From positions 310,001 to 374,000 of the forward strand of contig JAGYVD010000010.1 of NCBI GenBank assembly GCA_021209875.1: a DNA stretch of 64,000 bases, written 5' to 3'. Under the pieces are notes generated by a model, which was not told the origin of the DNA, did no database searches, and was given only the letters and a program-made list of their open reading frames with translations. Source of the stretch: Rosellinia necatrix (Eukaryota; Ascomycota; Sordariomycetes; Xylariales; Xylariaceae). This document shows, piece after piece, positions 12,771-23,049 of the stretch; within the stretch, counting starts at the first letter, position 1; every line of letters begins with the position of its first letter. Made by a program: the position numbers and the translations under genes.

Positions 12771-15700
12771 TACCTACCTAGGTACTTTAGGCCACCGTTA
12801 GTTACCAAACCATCCCAAAATCCAGGATTAGGTATGTCAACCGATATAGTTATTTAGTGCGATCCCTCCATGAAAATAATGATCTGCATGTAATGCTGAT
12901 ACATGGGACCAAGCTCGGTAAAGCACTTAGAAGATGCCATTTCAAGGGGCAGTGGTACATAGTTCAAGCGTGCACCCTCGTAACAGAAGGTGAAATGATG
13001 GCAATGCGAGAGCCGGGGTGTCGACTCGAAGAGACAAGCTTTTGGGCTTCCGCCGCCAAGGGTATCTAGACTGGCCCACCTCCCTACTGATGCCGGATAG
13101 GCAGGGAGGTGGAGGGGAAGGGCGCGATCACATCTCGGCGCTGCACTAACGCGTCACTGGCCTCTGATTCGATCGCCTTTCCTCGACCGCCGTGCGTGCG
13201 CGCGCGCTGCTGCTGGTGTGCGGAATGTAGCGTGACGGAATAAAGGAAACCTCGTGCTGATGGTTTGTTGAGTGCCAATGCCTACCTACCCATCGAGTCC
13301 CCACGAGTGCATATGGGCCAGGCATGCAGGCATGTACCGACTACACCCACGGCAGCTGAGTAGTCTGAGTAGTTTGCTAGCGGCGGCAGTCCAATGAGGT
13401 AGCCAGATGTATACCGGCGGTCCGGATATCGGGGTTCTTCTGTCGGCGTGCTGGGATAGGAAAGCAGATGGACGTTTTGCAAAGGGAACTTTTGCCTAGC
13501 TGCGGACATGACAACGACGTCTAGGCGAGTGTATATTGGCATCGTAAGATCTCCTCTTTTGCTCTCACTAAAAGCGGTATATAATTTCCATGGTGGCCCA
13601 TAATTCGTGAGTACGTGATATGAACCACATCCACCTAATAACTGCTTACCACCCCGGCGGGTGCAGTTGCGAATTTAATCACTCGTACTCTGAATCTGAG
13701 ATCTGATCTTGAGGCTGTCTGACACAGCCAAGAAGGGTAAGGTAAGTCAAAAAGGTCGAAGATGATGCCAAGTGGTGTACCAAACGGGCAGCAAACGGGT
13801 TTTGGTATGTGATGCTAGATGATAAGTGATGGCCCAACACCATATTTACATATCCCTTGGCAAAAAAAGCCGAAAGGAAGAACAGGCAGTACTCAATCTC
13901 CCAACGTGAGAGGCGAAGAACAGAATTGAGGTTTTGGCTGCAGAGAGGCAATATGGATGTCGCCTATGTATGTAGTGTATGTATATATGTATAGTTATAC
14001 CTACTTACAGGTATTGATTTACCAACTTTCACACACATGGCACATAAGACATAAAGGTAAGTCGAGTACCTGCCTAACTCGTTTGAGACACACCGGGACG
14101 GGGAGATTCCTCATAAAGCAAATTGTAATTACTGTGTTTGTCTCAATTGGCTGCGTATCTATGCCTTAAGTGCTTACCCAGGTTAGTGCCTACCTAAGTA
14201 CTTACTTATTGATACCAGGGTTGGAATATTAATACATGTTTCCCGTTTCCTCACTAGGCGGGTTTCTTGTGCAAGGTACGACTTGGACCACGGCACCGGT
14301 TACCGGTTATAGGTACCTAGTTATAGTCACTTGCTACTTTGCTCACATAACTATAGGTAGGTATGTAGAGGTACCTAGGTAGCTAGCTACCAACCTACAG
14401 CCCGGAATGTACCCGGGTACAACCCACTTCCCACCGCACACAGAAGCTTGCCCACCGCAGACTGACTGTACTTGTTGGCTTTTTTATCCGCTATTAGGTA
14501 CCTACCTAGGTTAGATGGTTAGCACTGGGAGACAGAGACAGAGGGAAGAAGGCTCAGCAGATGGCCCACCTCGGGTATCCTCCCCCGTTGCAGCACACGC
14601 ACGCACGCACTTCAGCTGAATGGTCTTGCATGGCAGCAACTCTAGCAAATCGCCGGTCGTCCACCTTCATCTCCCCATCCCATCCATTAGCCCATGCATT
14701 CGCTCATCTTACACATGTTAGGCAGTACCTCAGCCTGGACAGCCTGGGCTCCTGTAGCAAGCGTACTGGCGTATCACGGTGTACAAGCCGATGTACGGGT
14801 ACCGGTTCCTTGTCATTAATCATCATGAGTACTTAATCTTTTGTGTTCCCACCTCGAGCTCCAACAATACAACCGCACCCCTGTTACACTGACTAGACTC
14901 TTGCCTTAGGGTGCTATCTACACTAGATAAGTGCTACCGACCTAGGTAGTTTAGTCTCTCGACCCGGCCAGTTCCAGCAACCAGTCTAGCAGCAATGGTC
15001 TAGCAGCCAGTCCAGTCCAGGTCAGTCTCTCTCTGTCTGTCTGTCTGTCTCTCTCTCTCCCTCTCCCTCTCTCAGACCCTCTCTCCACCCTCCACCCTCC
15101 ACCATCCTCTCTTGTATGTGTGTATGTGTGTGTGTGTCTACACTACCTACGCTATACTAGGTACACTCACTATGTGTGGTGTATGTGCACGCGCTAACCA
15201 TTGTACGCCGCCCAACGCCCAACGCCCACACCCTCGTCCTCACCCTCGCCTAATACCCATCTCCCACGCCCATCTCTCCCCCCCCATTATCCCCCCCCCC
15301 CAGCACCTAGTGTAGTGTAGGCTACTAACCTTAGCCCAGGTCCCCATCCCTGATATCACCTGAGATCCCGGTGGCACCGTCAGCATAGGATCTCGACTCT
15401 GCTGGCTCCCCCAATAAACCCCAACTTGCCAAGAACAACATTTTCGCCCTTTCTCTCTCTTGGTCTCCCCTACATACGCATACGGTACACTCCTTACTAC
15501 CAGCTCTGCACGCACGACAAATTGGTCGAAATTGTGCCGACTAAGCATTCAATTTATACCTGTCCCTATTGCGAGCCCGCATCTCCCCACCTCCTGTCTA
15601 TGCGCCTGTCTCTGCCGCCTCCCCACGCTGCTGCTGTTGCTGCTGCTGCCGCCGAGTGTCGTTGTCGGGTGTTTCAGCGACAACCGCCAGTGCATCAATG

Positions 15701-16350
15701 ATGATTCAGGAGCATGTGTATGTTGCCCAGCCTGTCTCCCTACATGTCTTGACCGTCCCTCCCACCCCCCGATCGTCTGCCGTACCCGGGCCAGGGCCGG
15801 GGATAGGTCTCGGACGAGAGTCGTGGTTCATATTCCTAGCCCAATGTCGCTCGCTTCGTCGTTCGGGTCCCCGCGCGCCAATGACCGATCATGTTCATCC
15901 ATTAAACCTCTTGGCGCCAACCCAGCCCTCTTTTTAAGCCTCCTTGGCACGCCGCCAACTGACGTGATTCTACAGCACTTCAAGCCATTCGGAATGTCGT
16001 GTAGGTTGCCAAGCAAAAGCTTCTTTCTATCCACCACCACCACCCTCCGTCGCCCGTGGTCAAGCCCGGCCCGCCCGCCGTTCTCGGGTGGTGTTGGGAA
16101 AAGCTTGACCGAGTGGGTGCGGCCCGAACTCTTGGGTCAGGGTACCATCGGGGCGCCGTTGGGACACTGTCGTCATCGCCAAGGCCAAAGCCAAGACTCA
16201 ACAACGGCCTCAACGGTCCAAGTGAACGCGTGTCTCGGCGAAGCCATTGCGACGCGGCCCTGCTCGTCGCTTACTTACTTGCTTTCCCTAGCGGACCGAT
16301 ATGGGGGGTTCCCCCATTGCTTCATTGACCTATCGCTGACCTCACCGCAG

Positions 16351-18004
16351 CTTGTTATTCAGCAATCCCACGCGGTCTAACGGTCACACGGTCCCTAGCA
16401 CCATCATTAAAAACATTACTGCTCTTTCGGTACGTCTTTCGGTCATGCATCGTGAACTCCACTGGGCCTAACCGTGACCTTGACCAGAGCCAGCTAGGCT
16501 ACTCGGAAACAATCCTCGAAAATATTACCACTCTCTCTTCAAATTATGCGCCCACAACAAAAGGGACCATCCAAGGTCTACTATACGTGCCAGACCTTGA
16601 TTTTGACGACACGTGCTTTGAATTATCACAGCAGTATATCCCGGCCAACGCTACACGGCAGGCCAACCTTCCGCACACTGACTACATCCTTATCGCTTTA
16701 GTGCCATGGATCAATGCCAATTGTACCAGGTCGTTCTTGGATGCCGCGGCCATAGATCCTCTGCATGCCATGATTGTGTATCGTCCAGAGGACGCGGATG
16801 GCGAGCCGCCCGAGGCCGGGTCCGACCTATGGGAGTTGGATGCCAGAGGGAGCTGGAAGGAGACTAGCCATTTCCCCGTCTACGCCATCTCCAGTGGTTC
16901 CGGAGAACGCATGATGGAGCAACTTAGTCTGTACTCCGGTGATCTCTCACAGGTCCCTTATGCCGATGAGATCAACAAAACATACGCCCCCAACCCTGCT
17001 GATTACCTGCGTGTCTGGACGCAATTATCCGTATCCCCCGAACCTTCGCTCCTAGCGATCTGGGCCATCGTGCTGATTATCCTGGCGGTCATCCTCAGCG
17101 TTATTGGCAGCACATCGCTGCTTATGCATTATATTCAAAACCGCCGACGAGCCTCTCTCCGCCGTCGTGTCATAAACGGCGAGTTAAATCTAGAAGCTTT
17201 AGGTATCAAACGACTTACCGTACCTCCCACACACGTTCAAACTTACCCATTATTCACATACAACTATAATCCCCCCGCATCCTCGTCGCCAAGTTCGTCA
17301 AGCCCCCTCAAATCGCCAGACGAGAGCTCTTTCGACACCGCCTCTCCGTCCTCCAGTCAGAACCGGGGAAAGCAGGGCGACCGGCTTGATTATCAACCTA
17401 CCTGTCTGATATGTTTAGATAAGTTCGAGTCAAAAATAACCATCATTCGTGAACTATCCTGCGGTCATATATTCCATCGCGAATGTATCGATGAATTTTT
17501 AATCGAGTTGAGTTCTTTGTGTCCGCTCTGCAAGATGTCGATGTACCCACAAGGACACTGCCCGGCGGTTACGAATTCGATGGTCCGGAGAGAACTCAGC
17601 ACGCGAAAACTCAGGTCTCGCGGCACCTTCCGAGCAAATTTGAGGACTTGGTGGCAACGGCTGTTACCTAGGAAACGTTCCGAGCATCGGCCTGCGCATG
17701 GGCGGATATCATCCATATCGATAGAGCCCAGCACCTCGATTCCTTTGCAGAAACAGCCCGGGGCGTCGGGCACCACGAGGGAACGGATGCAGGAGTTGGT
17801 GATACCCATTGACGAGACGAACAGTGATGATGGACGCCCTCAATGTCAGTCCCCCCCCCTCCCCTCCCAATACCCCACGCACTGTATCATGGTACCGAGA
17901 TGTCTAACTTCCTCTCAGGGAAGCGTGCTGCGCTATCCCTATTTCCTCTTTGGCGGCACTCGTGGGATGGATTCCACGCCCGTGAGACAACAAGTGATTT
18001 ATAG
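16351..18004 (+). CDS. Membrane-anchored RING-H2 E3 ubiquitin ligase (PA-TM-RING-like), 5' end unresolved
   Basis: Supported exons are 16351-16429, 16488-17844 and 17919-18004. The first intron is GTACGT..CTAAC..CAG; the last is GTCAGT..CTAAC..CAG and replaces a spurious tail with one ending RETTSDL. The luminal part has many N-glycosylation sites (NIT, NAT, NCT, NKT). One membrane segment (about 17046-17130) is followed by basic residues. The RING at 17403-17531 has spacing C-x2-C-x15-C-x-H-x2-H-x2-C-x11-C-x2-C, a RING-H2. This order (glycosylated luminal domain, TM, cytosolic RING) is that of GRAIL/Goliath-type ligases in endosome or vacuole membranes. An in-frame TGA at 16337-16339 just before the acceptor at 16350 shows that at least one upstream exon with the start and signal peptide exists; I could not place it. 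A hydrophobic-coding stretch at about 15600-15690 is a weak candidate. Confidence 0.83.
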
Positions 18005-19562
18005 CATTTATTTGGCGCCATGTTTGGTATGAGGCGCACCGACTTGTGCTGGGCTGGGCTGGGTTGGGGGAGAGCAAGCATTAGGCGTTCGGAGATGTCC
18101 CCCCTCTGGCCAGATGGCGGGCTGAGAGAATGCTTTATAGAAGGCGCATTGGTTTGCATTGGTCTGGCTTGGATTGGATTGGATATACCCCATTGGTTGA
18201 AATGCATACGTAGTCATATTCTACGAAAATGAAAACTCGATATTACCTTCTCATCTCTCAAGCGTCGCATCCGACCCGTTCCAACCGGAGGCGTCGTCAT
18301 CATGAGGGGTAGCCGATGCAATATCGGATTACTACGTTAACCCACAGCCAAATTCGGCGCATGAAACGCTGTCGATGGAGGCCGCACAGGCAGTTGAGGG
18401 AGTTACCGTACTGTACGGGCACCTCGGATGCCGCCTTACATTCCATCGCGCACCACTGACAAACGGCAATCGAGCGATGCCAAACGCAGGGCCGGATGGT
18501 TGCATCGCCTAATACGGAGTATCTGCCGCCAGACAAGCGGTCAATCTTGGTGCCGCCAATCACAGTCGCCAGAATGAAGCCGATTTGGCAGGGTAAACAA
18601 TATATAATAACAATACCTAACATGATAAGCAAAAGACTGCCGCATGCTCCCGGTCGGACCAATCGCACACCTTATACGGAATGCGAGGATGCAAATAGTG
18701 TATATCAAGACCCCAGCCACGAAGAGCCGATGGCCTAATGATACATCGAACAGTACCTAGGTATCAGAACGCACCCTCAATACGCTCTCCCATAACCGAG
18801 TTAGTCTGCGTTCTGAGGATGAGCCGCGCCAAGGCCCTTGGCGGGAATTCGCGACAATCGCGAGAGGGCCTCTTCACGAATTGAAAATAGAAGAGGGAGA
18901 GAACAAGCTACACGCCACGGATGATGCGAAGGGCGACACTAGAAGTGCCGCAATGGCCAAACGAAAACGCCTAGCGGGAAACTGCCTTTCTAGAGATAGA
19001 CAGGGAATCCAGATTCCTATCACAGCCACTGGTCCGGGTCGATGGCATCAAACCTATCATGGCGTGCTTGGTAGGCGGGGATGCGCAATACGCTGCAGAA
19101 ATTAGCAACAACTATCTTGTTCTATGGCGAATTGCTGGAGCGATGGCATGCTCCCTCTCTGGGTGAGCCGATTTGATTCACTCACGAGTGAGTGGCCAAA
19201 GATTGTTGTTGTCAACCGAAGCCTAGACCAATATATGTGTAGAAGAGGTACCTATATGATTGAACATGGGATTATATCCTAGGCCGTGGTAACTATATCC
19301 ACCTGCATCTACAATAGCTACTGTACGCGTTCTTTGTTTGACCCTTTCGGTTTTACATGCTGCAGATACCTTAGGTTAGATTGATAGATGGATGGTGAGA
19401 GTCGGTCAACCCAGCCTCTTTGATTTTCCCCCAAATGAGTAAGCTCCATCTCGAACTAGCGGCACGCTATCCTAGGACTTCCACCCTCTCTCTCTCTCTA
19501 CACAGCCCACAGGTAGGCACTCGCACCTTGGCGCGAAAGATGGGCGAGGGCACCAAACCACC
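18005..19562. other. Intergenic region with one doubtful minus-strand ORF
   Basis: No convincing gene apart from the weak ORF at 18300-18668. An exact TACCTAGGTA lies at 18754-18763. The promoter of the downstream hydrolase should lie in the last few hundred bases. Confidence 0.45.
18300..18668 (-). CDS. Doubtful Cys-rich small membrane protein ORF
   Basis: A frame of up to 122 codons has no ATG at its extreme 5' end; the first ATG-initiated version begins at the codon before LGIVIIYCLPC. It has a hydrophobic N-terminal segment and eight Cys further on. Upstream on the same strand a GTATAAG/TTAG pair could join another hydrophobic stretch (LFVAGVLIYTICILAF), which would make a small two-TM protein. 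I recognise no family. It may be a chance ORF or a gene fragment. Confidence 0.2.
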   Translation of the reverse strand: MRLVRPGACGSLLLIMLGIVIIYCLPCQIGFILATVIGGTKIDRLSGGRYSVLGDATIRPCVWHRSIAVCQWCAMECKAASEVPVQYGNSLNCLCGLHRQRFMRRIWLWVNVVIRYCIGYPS

Positions 19563-20585
19563 ATGACCAACCCCACGCCACTACCACTACCACTACCACT
19601 ACCACTACCATCACCACCACTACCATCACCACCACTACCATCACCATCACAGAACACGCCACCGCCACCATCTGCCGGGCACGCCCCTACTAGGCACAGG
19701 CTCCTGGCGCCCGACCACCCGTCCGCGGAAGACGGCGCCGGGAGCCCGCTGGCGATCTGCTTCCACGGCTCGGGCGAGACCTGCTCGCCGGCCTGGGACG
19801 AGGTCGCGGCGAGGCTCGCGTCCGAGACGGGCTGCCGCGTGCTCCTCTACGACCGCGGGCCCGTCCCCAGACGCCCCGCGGACGTCGCGGCGGAGATGTG
19901 GGAGTACGTGCTTGGAGCGGGAAGTGAGGGGCTGGGCGGGCCGTACGTGCTCGTGGCGCACTCGTACGGGGGCGCCTTCGCACGCACCTTCTTCGCCCAG
20001 CGCCGCGATGGCCGTGGCGGAGGAGGAAGGGGAAGGGGAAGAGAAGGAGGAGGAAAAGGAGGAGGAGGAGGAGGAGATGATCGTCGGGTGCTGGGGCTCG
20101 CACTCATCGAGACGGGCCAGGAGGGCGGCCTCGACGCGGCGCTGGACGAGGCGCAGATCCGCGCCGCGGCGATGGGGTCGCGGCCCGTGTGCGTCGTGCG
20201 CGGCGACAGCCTGCTTGGGAAGCGGAGGGCGCTGGAGGTGCGCGAGAGGGCGGCGGCAGCGACGGCGACGGCGACGCTCGAGACGGGAGACACTACCACT
20301 ACCAACGCCGCGGCGTTGGCGGCCGAGAGGGATATGCTGCGGCGCGCCGACGCCGAGGACGTGCGTCTCAAGCGCAGGCAGCTCGGGCTCTCGCGCAACA
20401 GCCGCTTCGTTCAGGTCAGCGGCTGCGGCCACCATGTCGTGCGCGACCGGCCCGACGAGGTCGTGGGCGCCGTGCGGTGGGTTCTAGAGAATGCCGGAAC
20501 CGGGGACGGGGACAAGGACAAGGGGGTGGGTGGTCTGTGGGAGACGGTCGTGAGACGGGCGAGGCGGCTTGGTTTGCGGCGATGA
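19563..20585 (+). CDS. Alpha/beta-hydrolase family protein
   Basis: A single-exon 340-aa protein. Residues 1-38 are a Pro/Leu/Ser repeat encoded by a CTACCA/CACCAC tract, so the true N-terminus is uncertain although ATG 19563 is the first in frame. From about residue 62 the alpha/beta-hydrolase fold is visible: strand and oxyanion motif AICFHGSGE (64-72), LLYDRG (94-99), and the nucleophile elbow VAHSYGG with Ser134. The C-terminal histidine is His290 or His291 in VSGCGHHVV, followed by the typical RPDEVVGAV helix. A Gly/Arg-rich insert (about 150-172) encoded by a GGA purine tract interrupts the region after the elbow. I cannot pick the acidic catalytic residue with certainty. The substrate is unknown. 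GC content is high compared with the surrounding DNA. Confidence 0.78.
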   Translation: MTNPTPLPLPLPLPLPSPPLPSPPLPSPSQNTPPPPSAGHAPTRHRLLAPDHPSAEDGAGSPLAICFHGSGETCSPAWDEVAARLASETGCRVLLYDRGPVPRRPADVAAEMWEYVLGAGSEGLGGPYVLVAHSYGGAFARTFFAQRRDGRGGGGRGRGREGGGKGGGGGGDDRRVLGLALIETGQEGGLDAALDEAQIRAAAMGSRPVCVVRGDSLLGKRRALEVRERAAAATATATLETGDTTTTNAAALAAERDMLRRADAEDVRLKRRQLGLSRNSRFVQVSGCGHHVVRDRPDEVVGAVRWVLENAGTGDGDKDKGVGGLWETVVRRARRLGLRR

Positions 20586-21632
20586 TGGTGAGTTTTGGCC
20601 CTCCACCCCGCCCCCAAGAGGCTTACTTGCTTGTTTCGTTCTCCGGCGGTTTCGGCCATGACGTTCCATCGGTTACCTGTTCACCTATAAGACCGGCCTG
20701 ATGATGCCCGTAGATGGCTTGGGATCCTGATGTTAGTTTGAGCGCCCGTTGTGCCCGATAAGTCCAAGTTCCCTAGATGGTAAAGTCCTTACGGACACTC
20801 GAGACTCACTTCGATTTGTTATTAGATGTCGCATAAACCAGGCGACTTGGATGGCCTAGTTCAAGTGAAGGTCATCCCTTTGAGATATTACACCGTTCTT
20901 GAGGGTGTTTGGGCACTTTAAACCTACGCACGTCTATATAGATTCTCTATATACGTGATATGTCTATCAAACGTGAACCGTCAAAGTACATGACAACTGT
21001 TAAGAAGACCCAGATTGCGTAGCACGAAGCAAAAAAGGATTCAACATATACTATTTAAACGCTGCATTTAGATACAGATGTGTTGAAAGGGTTTATGTCG
21101 GTTGACATGCCCAGGTCGCAGTTGCGAGCTGAATCCTAAGTATAGGTAGGTATACATAACTCGTGAAGGGAATTAGTAAGACAATCAACTCAGACTCTTC
21201 AACTCTACTATACAATATTTATGGTGTATGTATGGATAAATAAGTATGAAGAGGGAGGTTTGTCGTTTGGGGGCGAGGCCATCGTTTTATGACATAAATG
21301 GGCGCAACTTGCCGAGGCTATCACTAGAACGTTAAAGACTAGCAAGTAATTTTTAGCTTTCTAAAAAAAAGCGGTTCAGTGAGGAAGAACTATGACTAGG
21401 TGAAACAAACGTGTGATATCTCAGTTCCCTCTTGTTTAGGCGTAGCTGTTCGTTGGACAGACAGACGCTTGCTCGGGTCCTCTGCGAGACGACTCGGTCG
21501 GTGTTCTCAATGCGACTACAATTTCCAATCTTAGATATACACATATTATATATACACATATTATATAAGTTAACACAGGCGTATTAAAATAAAATTAAAA
21601 CACTTCAAAAAAAAAGACAGAAAAAGAAAACT
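20586..21632. other. Intergenic region
   Basis: No gene seen between the hydrolase and the tRNA. The right part is AT-rich, with a short direct repeat of ATATACACATATTATAT around 21533-21566. Confidence 0.5.
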
Positions 21633-21730
21633 TGGACGAACGGGGAATTGAACCCCGGACCCCTCCCAGAGGCAATAATCTGATAAATCAGCTATGCGAA
21701 GGGAGTATCATACCCCTAGACCATTCGCCC
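21633..21730 (-). tRNA. tRNA-Ala(CGC) with a 26-nt intron
   Basis: Read on the minus strand, the 5' end GGGCGAA (21730-21724) pairs with TTCGTCC at the 3' end, giving the G3:U70 pair that is the alanine identity element, with A73 at 21633. The T-loop is GGTTCAATTCC-like, with a strong CGGGG/CCCCG T-stem. The anticodon stem CTCCC/GGGAG (21701-21705 with 21663-21667) encloses 33 nt: the loop TT-CGC-A (anticodon 21698-21696), an intron of 26 nt at 21669-21694 after position 37, then T38. The intron sits at the canonical eukaryotic position. The 5' half resembles fungal tRNA-Pro, so Pro was considered, but the anticodon is CGC and G3:U70 favours Ala. Confidence 0.85.
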
Positions 21731-21903
21731 GAGTGAGTAACTGGTGAGATTCTTCTGTTCTTGTATTATATTCGACAAACTGCTCAAAATTCTATTAACA
21801 TTCTTGGCCAGTTCCTGCATCTTAACAACATTTATAGCTAAAATCTACCTATCAGTCACAAAATGTTTTAAGATGTCCAACATGTAAGCAGAGTCTACAG
21901 ATC

Positions 21904-21959
21904 AACTGAAGTTGCCCTCCCCGCCTGCTTACCTGAGAGGACCGTGCATTCTAAAGCAG
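21904..21959. repeat. Solo copy of the MITE terminal repeat
   Basis: This matches the left terminal repeat of the element at 22264-22624: AACTGAAGTTG, a C-rich run, then CTGCTTACCTGAGAG and CCGTGCA. It is followed by TTCTAAAG. No matching right end was found for this copy. Confidence 0.7.
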
Positions 21960-22090
21960 TTTTAGGGTAGGAACTGTACACATATTTTCAAGCATCTAGC
22001 TGCCTTACCACTGGTGCACGATTATCTAAGTGAAATTTCTACTATAATGCAGTGATGGAAAAGTGAAGTTGTCGATGATAGAGATTTCAG

Positions 22091-22160
22091 TAATTGACAT
22101 AGGTAGTGTTCACAGCAACAAGTAACAATTCGACACTGTGTGTCGCACCTCCCATTACGG
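22091..22160 (+). repeat. Dispersed hairpin repeat, copy A
   Basis: This starts TAATTGACAT and ends CCTCCCATTACGG. The central CGACACTGTGTGTCG (22131-22145) can form a perfect six-base stem. It is the most divergent of four copies in the window. Confidence 0.75.
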
Positions 22161-22263
22161 TAACTTAGATAGCCCTACCATGTGCCAGTATAAGCCAATG
22201 CCAAGAAGAGTGGGCAATTTCCACGTGGACCTCTGTAGAAAGATGGAAACAAGCGATCAGACA

Positions 22264-22624
22264 AACTGAGGCTGGCGCCCCCCCTGCTTACCTGAGAGAT
22301 CCGTGCACTTTACCATACTTTTGGTGTTCTAAAGTACGGGCGCCACACGCGCTACAACTACCGCCCTAACTATAACTAATACTTGAAATAACTTTACGAA
22401 TATTAGCCAGACAATAATGCAACTTCAATTAATTAATATAGAATATAAACGGCTATCGATTAGTCAGGGTTGCATCGTTGTCGGGCCGATATTCGTTAAG
22501 TTATTCTAGTTATAATACAAATATATAGGTAATCGTGCGCAAGTATTCTCTAAAACGGTTCTACACCAAAGTTTGGTAAAGTGCACGGATCTCTCAGGTA
22601 AGCAGGGGGGGGCCAACCTCAGTT
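22264..22624. mobile_element. MITE-like element with ~60-bp terminal inverted repeats
   Basis: The left end (22264-about 22331: AACTGAGGCTGGC, C-run, CTGCTTACCTGAGAGATCC, GTGCACTTTACCA, TTTGGTGT) is matched in inverted form by the right end (about 22561-22624). The two arms are near-identical over the 34-bp core. The interior (~230 bp) is AT-rich and non-coding, so the element has no transposase. GATC lies next to both ends, but no clean target-site duplication is visible. A third copy of the end lies at 21904. Confidence 0.85.
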
Positions 22625-22656
22625 GATCTGCATGCTCAATGGAAACCTACATACTG

Positions 22657-22728
22657 ATAATTTACATGGCCGTTCTCACCGTAGTAGGTAACCACGCGAC
22701 ATTGTGGGTTGTACCTCCCCTTACACAA
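22657..22728 (+). repeat. Dispersed hairpin repeat, copy B
   Basis: This has the same order of blocks as copies C and D: TTACATGG, CACCGTAGTAGGTAACCAC, CGACATTGTGGGTTG (22697-22711), GTACCTCCCCTTAC. It lies about 30 bp right of the MITE. Two C-to-T differences from the consensus break the hairpin stem. Confidence 0.8.
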
Positions 22729-23049
22729 CTTATGCTGATCAATAGTTCTTTTTTTTTCAAACTATATTATAGCCAGCACTGTGGCAGTTGCTGTGTCGGG
22801 TAATTGGGGCGCAAGTACCACCTACCTCGCAAAGCAGTTGACTGAAGTATCACTAGGTCAACCTCGGTGTTCACCCACCCCCCCCCTCCCTCCATCGAAC
22901 CATAACAAAAACACCATCCAGAACATCACCCACAACATCATCCACAACATCATCCACCCACAGCAACACCAAACCTGACGAACAATGGAGCCCCCTGATT
23001 GCTATCCAGAGCTTTCTATGATGACAACACATACTACAACACACTAAAT

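Larger units (their letters stand above)
4642..16350. other. Gene-poor 11.7-kb stretch
   Basis: I find no ORF here with family features, codon coherence or plausible splice partners; the longest frames are low-complexity or shadows. The base composition is ordinary, so this is not RIP-flattened DNA. It holds microsatellites and minisatellites (listed separately), poly-A runs at 5758-5776 and 7868-7884, and exact TACCTAGGTA palindromes at 5595, 12775 and 14372. The part from about 15.1 to 16.35 kb probably includes the 5' leader and first exon(s) of the downstream RING gene. Small or non-coding RNA genes cannot be excluded. Confidence 0.5.

Noticed and set aside
15460..16380. 306-codon frame upstream of the RING gene
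   Set aside because: No domain, low-complexity composition, no ATG support, and it runs through the splice sites of the RING gene. It may overlap that gene's unresolved leader.
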